Shown: piece by piece, positions 36,347 to 45,145 of the stretch
Position numbering within the stretch: position 1 is the first letter of the stretch
Layout of the letters: every line of letters starts with the position of its first letter
From: Spartobacteria bacterium
GTDB taxonomy: Bacteria > Verrucomicrobiota > Verrucomicrobiia > Chthoniobacterales > UBA10450
DNA: 64,000 nt
Direction of reading: 5' to 3'
NCBI GenBank assembly: GCA_003167555.1
Contig: PMSN01000022.1
Coordinates: forward strand, 1 to 64,000
Notes under the pieces: generated by a model
Told to the model about the DNA's origin: nothing
Databases searched by the model: none
The model's input: the letters and a program-made list of their open reading frames with translations, nothing else
Translations under genes and position numbers: made by a program

Positions 36347-36514
36347 ATGCCAGCATCCACCGTGACTGAGTATCTTGCCGCGCTCCCCGCGGATCGCCGT
36401 CGCGTGATGGATGTCCCAACTCCGATACCGATCGAGAAACCACGATTCAGCCCCTCAAACCCCTCAAATCACTGCATTGACCAATTGGTCACACTTTGCA
36501 AAGTGTGGACATGA
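36347..36514 (+). pseudogene. 5' fragment of a duplicated DUF1801 gene
   Basis: The first 17 codons (MPASTVTEYLAALPADR) and about 130 bp of upstream sequence are nearly identical to the start of the complete DUF1801 gene at 36676. After codon ~18 the similarity ends and the frame runs to a stop at 36512, across a copy of the ArsR operator. The pattern suggests that a DUF1801-ArsR unit was duplicated in tandem and the first copy lost its interior. Confidence 0.8.
36491..36506. promoter_or_regulatory. ArsR-type palindromic operator, copy 1
   Basis: A perfect 16-bp palindrome, acactttgcaaagtgt, in front of a vestigial start (atgactcccgct) that matches the first codons of the regulator at 37317. 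The surrounding ~50 bp (ttgaccaattggtc and on) repeats the leader at 37282. Confidence 0.7.
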
Positions 36515-36675
36515 CTCCCGCTATGTCGCCTTCCAGGGCGCTGAGCGGGAGGTCGCATCTAGGGCATTTTGACATTCGGTCGGCGAATAGCCGCGTCGTG
36601 TCTTTGATATGCGCGCTTCCGCGTATCCGGACGTTGCCGTTGCCCCGGCGAAAGCCGTCATGGTAGACTTGCCCC

Positions 36676-37218
36676 ATGCCAGCATCCACCGTGACTGAGT
36701 ATCTTGCCGCGCTCCCCGCGGATCGCCGTGACGCTTTGAACGAAGTTCGCCGGGGAATCAACCGGGCCCTGCCACCGGGATACAAGGAAGGCATCCAGTT
36801 CGGCATGATCAGCTGGTTCGTTCCGCTATCCACGTACCCCGCCGGCTATGGCGGCAACCCAAAGGAACCCCTGACACTCATCGCCGTGGCGTCACAGAAA
36901 TCGTACATGGCGTTGCACATGATATGTTTCTACGGGCAGCCAGCGTTGCGGGAGCGGTTCACCGCCCAATACGGAAAGAGCGGCAAGAAACTGGACATGG
37001 GCCAGGGCTGTCTCCGTTTCAAGACGTTGCCGGAGCTCGCGCTGGATGTGGTCGAGAGCACCGTGGCCCGGCTCCCGGTCGAGGACTACACCGCAGGCTA
37101 TCAGGCCATGCGTGACGCCATGGGCAAGGGAAAAGGCAAAGCCAAACCCGCCGCCAAGACGGGCGCACCCGCCAAGAAGGCCCCGGCGCGACGAACATCT
37201 GCAACACGGAGCAAGTAG
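36676..37218 (+). CDS. DUF1801 family protein
   Basis: A 180-residue cytosolic protein of the DUF1801 (YdhG-like) family: VTEYLAALPADRRDALNEVR, LPPGYKEGIQFGMISWFVPL, LTLIAVASQKSYMALHMICF, RFTAQYGKSGKKLDMGQGCL. The biochemical role of the family is unsettled. The tail of ~40 residues is Lys/Ala/Pro-rich (KGKAKPAAKTGAPAKKAPAR), histone-H1-like, and could bind nucleic acid. It lies upstream of the ArsR-like gene in the same direction; both are partly duplicated upstream. Confidence 0.88.
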   Translation: MPASTVTEYLAALPADRRDALNEVRRGINRALPPGYKEGIQFGMISWFVPLSTYPAGYGGNPKEPLTLIAVASQKSYMALHMICFYGQPALRERFTAQYGKSGKKLDMGQGCLRFKTLPELALDVVESTVARLPVEDYTAGYQAMRDAMGKGKGKAKPAAKTGAPAKKAPARRTSATRSK

Positions 37219-37296
37219 CGTCCGTCATGCCGGCCAGGATCGGACGGGTCCACTCGGCGCCTTGAACCCTCAAACCGCAGCGTTGACCAGTTGGTC

Positions 37297-37312
37297 ATAC
37301 TTTGCAAAGTGT
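37297..37312. promoter_or_regulatory. ArsR-type palindromic operator, copy 2
   Basis: atactttgcaaagtgt (one mismatch from a perfect palindrome) ends four bases before the ATG of the ArsR-like regulator, where it would overlap the ribosome site or early transcript. This is a typical autoregulatory position. Confidence 0.75.
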
Positions 37313-37316
37313 GGAC

Positions 37317-37886
37317 ATGACTCCCGCCAGATCGCCTTCTACTCAGCCGACGCTTTGGCGCACCTGCCGCGTTGTGGCCAACCGCAAACGCCTGCAAACA
37401 CTCGCTCTTTTGATTCGGGAGCCGAACCAGACCGTGTCCGCTGTCGCCGAGCGCATGAACTTGTCGATGCCGGCTGCCAGTCAATACTTGCGCGCTTTGG
37501 AAGCGCGCGGGTTGCTCACTTGCCGGCGCGTTGGCCGCAGCGTGGAATACCGGGCCTCGGCGAACACAAGCGAAGGTGCTGCCGGGGAAATTATCAACGC
37601 ACTGCGCCTGGTCTTCCGGCGGAGAGCGCAGCCGATCGAAGCGATCTTCAAATTGGCCACGGGATTCACGCATCCGCGAAGAATCGAGGTGTTTCGCGCC
37701 CTGACAAACGGCGCGGATTCGTTTGCCAAACTACAAGCGGCAACTCATATCCCAGCGCGAGCGCTCTCCCGGCATCTCGCGAAACTGGGGGCAAGAGGCT
37801 TTGCGAAGAATGAGATGGCGCAATACGTGGCCACGACCCAATCGCATCCATTTGCTCGTGTCTTAGCGGGTCTAGCAGGCCGCTAG
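37317..37886 (+). CDS. ArsR-family regulator with two winged-helix domains
   Basis: A 189-residue transcription factor. The first winged helix lies at ~residues 20-75 (KRLQTLALLIREPNQTVSAV, AERMNLSMPAASQYLRALEA, RGLLTCRRVGRSVEYRA). The second lies at ~110-170 (PRRIEVFRALTNGADSFAKL, HIPARALSRHLAKLGARGF). Two DNA-binding domains in one chain is unusual for ArsR, which normally has one and dimerises. No metal-binding Cys cluster is visible. The 16-bp palindrome just before the start and a third copy just after the stop suggest autoregulation and possibly DNA looping. Confidence 0.82.
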   Translation: MTPARSPSTQPTLWRTCRVVANRKRLQTLALLIREPNQTVSAVAERMNLSMPAASQYLRALEARGLLTCRRVGRSVEYRASANTSEGAAGEIINALRLVFRRRAQPIEAIFKLATGFTHPRRIEVFRALTNGADSFAKLQAATHIPARALSRHLAKLGARGFAKNEMAQYVATTQSHPFARVLAGLAGR

Positions 37887-37895
37887 ATCACGGCC

Positions 37896-37911
37896 ATACT
37901 TTGCAAAGTGT
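37896..37911. promoter_or_regulatory. ArsR-type palindromic operator, copy 3
   Basis: atactttgcaaagtgt is repeated ten bases after the stop of the ArsR-like gene. No gene starts here on the plus strand, and the esterase gene to the right points toward it, so this copy may serve looping or be a duplication scar. Confidence 0.65.
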
Positions 37912-37980
37912 GCTTAAATTCAATTCGGGTCTTAAGGGTCTCGAGCGATCGTTTGGCAGCGCTGAACCCGACCCTTTCCG

Positions 37981-38712
37981 CTAGAAATGCGCGCCCACGT
38001 ACTCCCACATCTGGTGATGCCAGTAGGGCCATTCGTGGCCGCCTTTTGGGCCCCAGTCGTCCAGATGATGGGCGATCCCTCGGCTCTTGAGCACCTCAGA
38101 CATTCGGTAGGTCGGTCCGCTGTTTTCCCACGGACCACAGCCGGTCGCGAGGTGGATGTCGCAGCTCTCGTACTGGTGGAGAAACCAGGGGTCGTTCTGG
38201 TTGGCCATATAATCGACCGGATTATTGAAGTAGAAGTTGTCGTCGTACATCCCGTCCATGGAGTCGCGCATGTCGTAGATGCCTGAGAGCGCGTAACAGC
38301 GCTTCACGTGGTCGGGATGTTTGAAGAGGGTGTTGGCGGCGTGGTAAGCACCGAGCGATGCGCCGAGCGTGGCGATCGGGATGCCGGGCGTTTGGCACAC
38401 GGAGTCGATGAAGGGGAAGACTTCGTTCGCCACATAGGCGTCGTATTGCGCCTGCATCCAGCTGCGATGGAAGGGGTGCGCTCCCTTGTTGGAGAACGAA
38501 TCGCTCTGCACGCCGTTGATGGAAAAGAATCGGATGCGCCCTTGCTCGATGTAGGGGCCGAGCGTTCGGACCATGCCCTGACCTTCCTGCTCATGCTCGT
38601 CGCCCATGCTGGTGGGGAAGGCGAGAATCGGCATGCCGTAATGCCCGTAAACGTTGACGCCCATGTCGCGGCTGAGACGGTGTGAATACCAACTGTGATG
38701 ATCGCGGTGCAT
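37981..38712 (-). CDS. Putative esterase (alpha/beta hydrolase, esterase D-like)
   Basis: A 243-residue cytosolic hydrolase. The nucleophile elbow is IATLGASLGAYHAANTLFKH (GxSxG). NVYGHYGMPILAFPTSMGDE resembles the N-terminal part of the esterase-D family, and GPKGGHEWPYWHHQMWEYVG holds the probable catalytic His. The substrate is unknown. There is no signal peptide. It converges on the ArsR gene. The start MHRDHHSWYSHRL is the first ATG of the frame. Confidence 0.82.
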   Translation of the reverse strand: MHRDHHSWYSHRLSRDMGVNVYGHYGMPILAFPTSMGDEHEQEGQGMVRTLGPYIEQGRIRFFSINGVQSDSFSNKGAHPFHRSWMQAQYDAYVANEVFPFIDSVCQTPGIPIATLGASLGAYHAANTLFKHPDHVKRCYALSGIYDMRDSMDGMYDDNFYFNNPVDYMANQNDPWFLHQYESCDIHLATGCGPWENSGPTYRMSEVLKSRGIAHHLDDWGPKGGHEWPYWHHQMWEYVGAHF

Positions 38713-38769
38713 GGCTTGCTAGAATACGTGCTCGACGGTCAGGCTCAAGCCCGGTGTCATGATCGCGAG

Positions 38770-38829
38770 GTATTCGACGGAACGCCCGTGGTCGACATCA
38801 AGTCAGCGTCGACGCGTGCCGACGGATAA
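38770..38829 (+). pseudogene. Orphan copy of the trmO 3' end
   Basis: About 58 bases (attcgacggaacgcccgtgg, continuing to gccgacggataa) match the last 58 bases of the complete TrmO gene at 43095-43152 with about four differences. In frame they encode FDGTPVVDIKSASTRADG and a stop. The rest of the gene is absent: upstream the sequence turns into unrelated DNA after the esterase start. Confidence 0.85.
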
Positions 38830-38877
38830 GGAATGAGCGAAGGAATGGCGAACTGACGAGTGAGGAGACTCCAAAAG

Positions 38878-39180
38878 TCAGACGCCAGGTCCGAGTTTCG
38901 GCTCGCGCCGGGCCGAATGCCAGAAACGAAGGATCTGGACGGCCCTCGTCCTGTCGTCTACTCGATAGAAAATCTTGAATGGTGGCAGCGTCAGCTTGCG
39001 AACATCGGCAAGCATTTGATAGCGGCTGCCTTTAAACGGCGTCTTTGCAAGACTCAGGGCCGCATCAAGCAGATTTTCGCCAAGCGCCTTCGCCGCCGCG
39101 GGATTGTCTTGTGCGACGTAGGAAACGATCTCGGCGAGGTCCGCTATGGCCGGGCCTGTGATTTGGACTCGGAAATCCAT
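38878..39180 (-). CDS. ParE/RelE-family toxin
   Basis: A 100-residue protein: MDFRVQITGPAIADLAEIVS, YVAQDNPAAAKALGENLLDA, PFKGSRYQMLADVRKLTLPP, FKIFYRVDDRTRAVQILRFW. The order helix-hairpin-four-strand sheet, with ADVRKL, is the ParE/RelE fold. The target, gyrase or ribosome-bound mRNA, cannot be told. It overlaps the 3' end of the upstream antitoxin gene by 37 bases. Confidence 0.9.
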   Translation of the reverse strand: MDFRVQITGPAIADLAEIVSYVAQDNPAAAKALGENLLDAALSLAKTPFKGSRYQMLADVRKLTLPPFKIFYRVDDRTRAVQILRFWHSARREPKLGPGV

Positions 39181-39386
39181 TGGGGGATGAGCGCGCGAAT
39201 TTCGTCGATGGATTTGGCTTCTGCCGGGTGAGTGTCCGCGTAAGCGATGGCTTCCTTCAAAGACGCCAGCAATGCTGGGTCGTTGTCATCGTCAGCGAGT
39301 CGAAAATCGACGCCGAGCTTCAGAATGCGCAATTCCTCACGGGTCAGTTTGTCCATCGCGCCGAGGATCTCCTGGACCGTACTCAT
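39144..39386 (-). CDS. Antitoxin of the ParE/RelE pair
   Basis: An 80-residue protein: MSTVQEILGAMDKLTREELR, ILKLGVDFRLADDDNDPALL, then SIDEIRALIPQWISESKS. The acidic helical composition and the position directly before the toxin support an addiction-module antitoxin (putative addiction module component type). The ATG at 39384-39386 is preferred; the frame is open for a further 180 codons upstream but overlaps the divergent helicase start. Confidence 0.82.
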   Translation of the reverse strand: MSTVQEILGAMDKLTREELRILKLGVDFRLADDDNDPALLASLKEAIAYADTHPAEAKSIDEIRALIPQWISESKSQARP

Positions 39387-39545
39387 GACGTTGAACAGTA
39401 CAAGAAAAACGGCGGCCGTCGAAGATTTGTTCCCAGGGGCAACGGAAGTGACAAGTGACGAACCTTCGGCTGATCGTCGCTTCTTCCTCGCGTGACACCC
39501 GCGCGCAATTTTGCAAACGCACCGAATGGGCGACGTTGCTCGCCC

Positions 39546-42500
39546 GTGAGCGCTATCCCGATTACCGAGAAGCTCCTCCTCAATGCAGGAGGATGGCAGT
39601 CGATGAAGCCTGCGCGCGAGCTGCTCAAGGGCGGCCGCGTCTCCGAGGCTAAATACGAGCCGCCGTTGCTGAGCGGTTACGTGCGCGAAGGCGCTAAGAA
39701 TTACCGCTCCGGCCTGCGAATCAAAAGCGCGCTCGACGTGGAGAATCTGTGCAGCTGCTGGGAGTCTCGCTCGGCGGGGAAAATCTGTGCGCACTCGGTT
39801 GCGGTGGGCCTGGGCTATCTGAATCCGCCGGCGGCCGCGGCGGCGGCACCAGTCGAGCCGGCGGTTCCCGAAGCTCCGGCAGGTCCGCGGTTCGTCGCCA
39901 TCGAGACAGCTGACGCAGCTCCCACGACACTGCATGTGATCATGCCGCCCAACTTTGCCGGTGCCTGGCAGAAAGGGCAGATCATGATCGTCGTCGAGGC
40001 CGAAGTTTCTCGAAACCGCACGCTCGTCTCCGCACTCCCGAAGAAGACCACGTTTGCAGCCGACGACGCCGATCTCATGTTGATCGAAGGCTTGCGCGCG
40101 GTCCCGGCGATCTTCGAGAGCGGCATGGCGACCTTGTCACGCGACGGATTCCTGCGGCTGCTTCCCGCGTTGCAGGATCATCCACGCGTTACATTCGGCA
40201 AGGCGACTCGGGCGACGATCTCTTCGACCGCGCTGCGTCCCGAGCTTCTGGTCGAGTCGCGCCGCGACGGGGGAATCGCGGTGAGACCGAACCTTCCGCC
40301 GAGCCGCAGCAGGAAGATCGATCACGAGCACGAGCACGAGAACGAGGAGAGCGCACTGTTCCTCTGGAACGCGACTGACGCGTGGCTGCTGCAGAACAAC
40401 GAGTTCGCCCGCTACGGCCAGGCGTTGCCGGCCGGCTCGACGCACTTGATTGAGCGGCCTTTGCTGCTCGAGGGCGACCGCGCGTTGCACTTCCTCGCGT
40501 TCGATCTGCCGCGGCTGCGCGATGCATTCGACGTGCGTGCGGGCGAAGGCGTTCGCCTGCCGGAAATCGCAACTGCGCTGCCAGCCTTTGAGCTGCGGCT
40601 GGCGGGCACGCTCAACAGCGTCACCGGTGAGCTGATGTGCACCTATGGCGATCGCGCGCCGATCAAAGCCCTGGCCAACGCTCAGGATCAGTTCGTCTTC
40701 CGCGATCCACGAAATGCTGATCGAGTGCTGATGCGGAATCTCGAGGCAGAGAATGCGGCGGTCGCGCGGCTCGAGCAGATGGGCTTCGCCCGAACAGACG
40801 CCGGCGGCTTCGTGCTGCACGGCCAGCTCAATGTCGTCCGGTTCTTCGCGAGCGATTATCCGAGACTGCAGCGCGACTGGAAAGTTATCCTCACCGCGCA
40901 GGTCGAGAAGTGGACCGGCGAGATCGAGCGGGTCACGCCGAAGCTCGAGATTGTCGGCTCGGGTCAGGATTGGTTCGAGGTGCGGTACTCGCTCACCACC
41001 CCCGGCGGGGAGGTGTTTTCGAACGCCGACATCCAGCGGCTGCTTCGCTCCGGCCAGTCACAGACGCGATTAAAGAATGGCCACCTCGCTGTGATCGACA
41101 CCGCGGGCCTGGAGGATTTCGAGCAGGTCATCCGCGACTGCGATCCGGCGCAGACCCAACCCGGGCTTTACCGGATCAACCGCGCCCACGCCGCGTATGT
41201 CGAAGAGACCGCGCGCGAGCTTGGCTCCGCCGTCGCCGATCGTCGCGAAGCACTGAAGAAGTTCATCACTGGCCGTGACGCGTCGCCGGATGCGAAGATG
41301 AAACTCGGAACGCTCGCGGAGATATTGCGAGAGTATCAACTCGCTGGTTTTGCATGGCTCACGCGCCTCGCGGCGAACAATCTGGGCGGCATCCTGGCCG
41401 ACGAGATGGGTCTTGGTAAGACGGTGCAGACGCTCGCGTTTCTCCGCGCCCACCAAGGCAATGGCCCTGCCCTCGTCGTCTGCCCGACATCGCTGGTGAC
41501 AAACTGGGAGAATGAAGCGCGGAAGTTTACTCCCGAACTCAAGACGCTCGTGCTCGAAGGCGCCGATCGCGCCGCTCGTTTCGAGTCGATCGCCGACGTC
41601 GACATGGTCATCACAAGCTACGCCCTGCTGCGACGCGACATCGACACACTGCGCAACTTCAACTTCTCAACCGCCGTGCTCGACGAAGCGCAGCACATCA
41701 AAAACCCGGAGACGCAAAACGCGCAGGCCGCCTACGCCCTCCGTGCGACCCATCGCTTCGTGCTGACCGGCACCCCGATGGAAAATTCGGTGCGCGATCT
41801 CTGGTCGATCATGAACTTCGCGCTGCCCGGCTATCTCGGGAATCGCAACGACTTCCGTGAGCGCTACGAACTACCGATCGCGCGCGGCGCCGCGCCCGAG
41901 GTGCAACGCCGGCTCTCGCGCCGGCTCCAGCCGTTCCTGCTCCGCCGGCGGAAACGCGACGTCGCGAAAGATCTGCCCGAGAAAATCGAGCAGGTGGTGC
42001 CGTGCAGCCTAACGAGCCATCAACGCGCCGCCTACGACGCGCTGCTGCGCGAGATCCAGCAAGGTCTCGGCGGCCCCGGCAAGAATGTGAACGCCGGTGC
42101 CCAACGAATGAAGATGCTTACTGGTCTGCTCCGTTTGCGCCAGGTCTGCTGCGATCTGCGCCTCGTCGGCATCGATAAGGAAGAGACCTCCGCCAAGCTG
42201 GACCTCCTCGACGAGCTCCTCGAGGAAGCGATCGACGGCGAACACCGCGTCCTCGTCTTCAGCCAGTTCGTCTCGATGCTGCACCTCATTCGCGAACGCC
42301 TGGAGAAGCTCGAGATTCCATTCTGCTATCTCGACGGCTCAACCAAACAGCGTCAGGAAATCGTGGATCGCTTCCAGAGCGATGCCGCGATTCCAGTCTT
42401 CCTGATCAGCCTGAAAGCCGGCGGCGTCGGCCTGAATCTCTCCGCTGCCGACACCGTCATTCATTTCGATCCGTGGTGGAATCCCGCGGTCGAGGCGCAA

Positions 42501-42695
42501 GCCACCGACCGCGCCCATCGCATCGGGCAAACCCGTGTCGTGACCGCCTACAAGCTGATCACCCGCGACACCGTCGAAGAAAAAATCCTGCGACTGCAGG
42601 AGAAAAAACGCGCGGCGATCGACGCCGCCATCGACAGCGAGGAACCGCTCATGACCGGCCTCACCACCGAAGAACTCGAAGAGCTGCTCGCATAA
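39546..42695 (+). CDS. SWIM zinc-finger SNF2-family helicase
   Basis: A Swi2/Snf2 ATPase of about 1049 residues. The N-terminal SWIM finger is CSCWESRSAGKICAHSV (CxCx9-12CxH). A long middle region leads to the motor: LGGILADEMGLGKTVQTLAF (motif I), VCPTSLVTNWENEARKF, DEAQHIKNPETQNAQAAYAL (DEAQ box), VLTGTPMENSVRDLWSIMNF, and the helicase-C domain with GGVGLNLSAADTVIHFDPWW and ATDRAHRIGQTRVVTAYKLI. It probably remodels protein-DNA complexes, often with RNA polymerase or in defence. The GTG at 39546 starts the conserved ITEKLLLNAGGW region; an earlier GTG at 39492 is possible. Confidence 0.95.
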   Translation: MSAIPITEKLLLNAGGWQSMKPARELLKGGRVSEAKYEPPLLSGYVREGAKNYRSGLRIKSALDVENLCSCWESRSAGKICAHSVAVGLGYLNPPAAAAAAPVEPAVPEAPAGPRFVAIETADAAPTTLHVIMPPNFAGAWQKGQIMIVVEAEVSRNRTLVSALPKKTTFAADDADLMLIEGLRAVPAIFESGMATLSRDGFLRLLPALQDHPRVTFGKATRATISSTALRPELLVESRRDGGIAVRPNLPPSRSRKIDHEHEHENEESALFLWNATDAWLLQNNEFARYGQALPAGSTHLIERPLLLEGDRALHFLAFDLPRLRDAFDVRAGEGVRLPEIATALPAFELRLAGTLNSVTGELMCTYGDRAPIKALANAQDQFVFRDPRNADRVLMRNLEAENAAVARLEQMGFARTDAGGFVLHGQLNVVRFFASDYPRLQRDWKVILTAQVEKWTGEIERVTPKLEIVGSGQDWFEVRYSLTTPGGEVFSNADIQRLLRSGQSQTRLKNGHLAVIDTAGLEDFEQVIRDCDPAQTQPGLYRINRAHAAYVEETARELGSAVADRREALKKFITGRDASPDAKMKLGTLAEILREYQLAGFAWLTRLAANNLGGILADEMGLGKTVQTLAFLRAHQGNGPALVVCPTSLVTNWENEARKFTPELKTLVLEGADRAARFESIADVDMVITSYALLRRDIDTLRNFNFSTAVLDEAQHIKNPETQNAQAAYALRATHRFVLTGTPMENSVRDLWSIMNFALPGYLGNRNDFRERYELPIARGAAPEVQRRLSRRLQPFLLRRRKRDVAKDLPEKIEQVVPCSLTSHQRAAYDALLREIQQGLGGPGKNVNAGAQRMKMLTGLLRLRQVCCDLRLVGIDKEETSAKLDLLDELLEEAIDGEHRVLVFSQFVSMLHLIRERLEKLEIPFCYLDGSTKQRQEIVDRFQSDAAIPVFLISLKAGGVGLNLSAADTVIHFDPWWNPAVEAQATDRAHRIGQTRVVTAYKLITRDTVEEKILRLQEKKRAAIDAAIDSEEPLMTGLTTEELEELLA

Positions 42696-42744
42696 GCTGA
42701 ATGGAGCAGTTGCGTCACAGGAAACGTGAACAACGTTGGACAAG

Positions 42745-43152
42745 ATGAGCTCTTACACACTGGAGCCGATTGGCTTCATTCGTTCGACTGTGAAGCGGAG
42801 GGAAGAAGCGCCGCGGCAGGGACCGGAAGGTGCGCCGGACGCATGGCTCGAAATCGAGCCGCAATTTGCCGAGGCGTTGTTGGGAATGGAGGTCGGTCAC
42901 GAGCTGATCGTCATCACGTGGTTACACGAGGCCAGGCGCGACGTTCTAAAGGGGCATCCGCGTAGCGATGAGAGCCGCCCGCTCACCGGCGTGTTTTACA
43001 CGCGCTCACCTGCGCGACCGAACCCGCTCGGGCTGCATCCCGTGACGGTGCGTGAGATTGACGGAACCCGCGTGAAGATCGGGCCAATCGAGGCATTCGA
43101 CGGCACGCCGGTGGTCGACATCAAGTCAGCGTCGACCCGTGCCGACGGATGA
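42745..43152 (+). CDS. trmO: TrmO (TsaA-like) tRNA methyltransferase
   Basis: A SAM-dependent enzyme of the UPF0066 fold which, in characterised members, N6-methylates t6A37 in tRNA(Thr). It is 135 residues: YTLEPIGFIRSTVKRREEAP, GMEVGHELIVITWLHEARRD, GVFYTRSPARPNPLGLHPV (the family's R-S-P-x-R-P-N-P-I/L-G signature), EAFDGTPVVDIKSAS. It is shorter than E. coli TrmO because it lacks the C-terminal extension. A 58-base copy of its 3' end lies 4.3 kb upstream at 38770. Confidence 0.92.
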   Translation: MSSYTLEPIGFIRSTVKRREEAPRQGPEGAPDAWLEIEPQFAEALLGMEVGHELIVITWLHEARRDVLKGHPRSDESRPLTGVFYTRSPARPNPLGLHPVTVREIDGTRVKIGPIEAFDGTPVVDIKSASTRADG

Positions 43153-43281
43153 TGGTCGTAGGGGGCCGACGGTGCACAATCAAGGGAGAAATCACTGTCG
43201 TCCGCAGTGCGAGAGAAATTGTAGGGCAACCGCTCCAGTTGCCGAGATCAAGACATCAGGCGATGGAACTAGCGATCGAAA

Positions 43282-44061
43282 TCACGGGGAGGGACTGGGC
43301 GTAATCGTTATTGTTTCATTGGCGGATTTTCTCGGAGTCGGTTTTTCTCTTGTGGCTCCTTCCAACCGACGGTGGTACGCTTTGATCTGCTCCCACTCTT
43401 CCTTCGTCGGACCGAGTCGCTCTAAGTAGTAAGCCTGCGAAATTATATCGTAGATGAGTGCGTCCTTGGGCAGGTTTTGGCGCTTCTTCCACTCCGGGTT
43501 GCTGTGGTCCTCGCCGAAGTCCATAAAATTGAACTGAAGCCAGTGCCACACGCGCATATAATCCGCCTTGATGACGGGTCGGTTCTCGCGCTCATCGGTC
43601 ACCACGCCGTATACACGCACCAGCACGAGAGGAATAATATCCTTCGGAAGCTCTGTTAGGTTCGCCTCGAAGTCCCCGGCGCCATAGATCTGGACGGTTT
43701 GACGGTTGCAGTCCGTTTGGCCATCGTCATAGGTATTCTGAATTAGCAGGGTCGCACCTTTGCCGTTAGGAAGTCGCTTGATGTCGCGGACGATTCCCCA
43801 CCAACTAACGAATTGATCCCGGTGTCCGGCCAATTGGAACGTGGATGGGTACTTCTCGTCGGGTGTTGTCTGAAGCGTCCTTCGATCCTTCTCGCTGAGT
43901 CGGTTGAACCAGGCTTCCTCCAGTTCGGTCGGTGAATAGTCGCAGGTTCCTCCGTAGCTCTCCGGGTGACTCGGGAATTCGAATTCGAACACGGTTCCGT
44001 CGACAGAAGCCGCGGTTACGAGGAGAACGAGATTGACGACAGGCAAGATCCGGAGCGTCAC
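43282..44061 (-). CDS. Exported protein of unknown function
   Basis: A 259-residue protein with a signal peptide (MTLRILPVVNLVLLVTAASV). The mature part includes FPSHPESYGGTCDYSPTELE, QTDCNRQTVQIYGAGDFEAN, VLVRVYGVVTDERENRPVIK and MRVWHWLQFNFMDFGEDHS. I recognise no family. The central VRVYGVV strand resembles OB-fold-type exported domains, but weakly. It is followed 59 bp upstream by YjbQ in the same direction. Confidence 0.75.
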   Translation of the reverse strand: MTLRILPVVNLVLLVTAASVDGTVFEFEFPSHPESYGGTCDYSPTELEEAWFNRLSEKDRRTLQTTPDEKYPSTFQLAGHRDQFVSWWGIVRDIKRLPNGKGATLLIQNTYDDGQTDCNRQTVQIYGAGDFEANLTELPKDIIPLVLVRVYGVVTDERENRPVIKADYMRVWHWLQFNFMDFGEDHSNPEWKKRQNLPKDALIYDIISQAYYLERLGPTKEEWEQIKAYHRRLEGATREKPTPRKSANETITITPSPSP

Positions 44062-44120
44062 CTGGCTATCCTGCGCGACTCAAAGGGTGCTGTCGATCGA
44101 GAACTGGGACTGAGACTCTT

Positions 44121-44540
44121 CTATTCGCCGATAATCTTCACTAGCGCGCGTTTTTTGCGGCCTCCGTCGAATTCGCCGTAGAAAATTTGTTCCCACGGCC
44201 CGAAGTCCAGTTTGCCTTTGGTGATCGCGACGACGACTTCGCGGCCCATGATCTGACGCTTGAGGTGGGCGTCGGCATTGTCTTCGCCAGTGCGATTGTG
44301 GCGATAAGCAGTGGTCGGCTCGTGCGGCGCGAGTTTTTCCAGCCAGAGCTCGTAATCGTGGTGGAGCCCGCTCTCGTCGTCGTTGATGAAGACTGACGCC
44401 GTGATGTGCATGGCGTTGACGAGACATAGCCCTTCGCGCACGCCGCTTTGGCTAACGAGCTCTTCGATCTTCGGCGTGATGTTGATGAACCCGCGCCGGC
44501 CCGGAACTTCAAACCAGAGATACTCGGTGAGCGATTTCAC
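44121..44540 (-). CDS. YjbQ/UPF0047 family protein
   Basis: A 139-residue protein of the YjbQ family: [78 protein letters not shown]. The [14 protein letters not shown] segment is the metal/phosphate site. Some members have secondary thiamine-phosphate synthase activity in E. coli genetics, but the true role is unsettled. No thi gene lies next to it here. Confidence 0.93.
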   Translation of the reverse strand: MKSLTEYLWFEVPGRRGFINITPKIEELVSQSGVREGLCLVNAMHITASVFINDDESGLHHDYELWLEKLAPHEPTTAYRHNRTGEDNADAHLKRQIMGREVVVAITKGKLDFGPWEQIFYGEFDGGRKKRALVKIIGE

Positions 44541-44762
44541 AGACTAACCATGTCACCGAAAACGGAAGCGGGCGAATGGGCTGGCCCGTCCGGAGCTGGG
44601 CTTAGGACTGAAACCTGAGGGCCGACGCTTATCCGCAGCAAACATTACCCTACCTCGAGCTGCCGTTCGGTCTTGGTTGCGAGCGAAGTTGTCGTCCGCG
44701 CGGGTTACGAATTGAGCCGCCCGCAACGAGGCTTCGGGGTGCAAATACTTTCGGCCTCGAAT

Positions 44763-44880
44763 GCTATAGGTGATTCACGTATAGCAGCGCAGCGCCGGCC
44801 ATGAGTTTTCAGATACGCAACAAAATCGTTCGCCGGTAACGGCGGTCAGCCGCTTTCTCGATGAATCGCTTTGGCGAAGT
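44763..44880 (+). pseudogene. Decayed operator plus start of an XRE gene, copy 2
   Basis: A palindrome at 44763-44785 (gctataggtga / tcacgtatagc) is followed by ggccatgagttttcagatac, coding MSFQIRNKIVRR and then a stop. It aligns with the promoter and first codons of the intact XRE gene (54268-54400, MSFQTRRKSVRR). Similarity fades after about 115 bp. Confidence 0.75.
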
Positions 44881-44954
44881 CTGTCTGGGCTACTGAATGC
44901 AAGACGGTTGAGCCGCGTCGGTTGATTAGGCTCGAATAAGTTGGGGTTTTGATT

Positions 44955-45060
44955 GCCATACGTGAATCACGTATAGCATCGTGACGCCGCCTATCAGTTC
45001 AAACGCGTCGCACAATTGTTCGCCGGAAAGGGTGTTCAGTCGCGCGTTCGGTTTATCCCG
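44955..45060 (+). pseudogene. Decayed operator plus start of an XRE gene, copy 3
   Basis: A palindrome at 44955-44977 (gccatacgtga / tcacgtatagc) is followed by tatcagttcaaacgcgtcgc, aligned with catgagttttcaaacgcgtc of the intact copy. The start codon is lost (ATG to ATC). It lies 192 bp after copy 2 in the same direction, so the two look like a tandem array of dead copies. Confidence 0.72.
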
Positions 45061-45145
45061 ATGCGATTCTCATTCGCCTGCGCGGCAGCGGAATCTCTTG
45101 CGCGTTCGAGTTGGCGGGGCGATTCTGGCGACTCGGTTTTCCACC

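Larger units (their letters stand above)
44541..45145. other. ~600 bp gene-free space with two decayed operator/XRE-start copies
   Basis: There is no complete gene between YjbQ and the divergently placed response regulator. The stretch holds two degenerate copies (44763-44880 and 44955-45060) of the operator plus gene start of the XRE regulator at 54311. The promoter of the two-component system must lie in the last part. Confidence 0.7.

Noticed and set aside
36489-36833. Minus-strand frames over the duplicated DUF1801 promoter
   Set aside because: They are the antisense of repeated control DNA. Similarity between them reflects the duplication and not a protein.
43153-43281. Possible terminator or small RNA after trmO
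   Set aside because: I found no stem followed by a T-run and no known RNA pattern.
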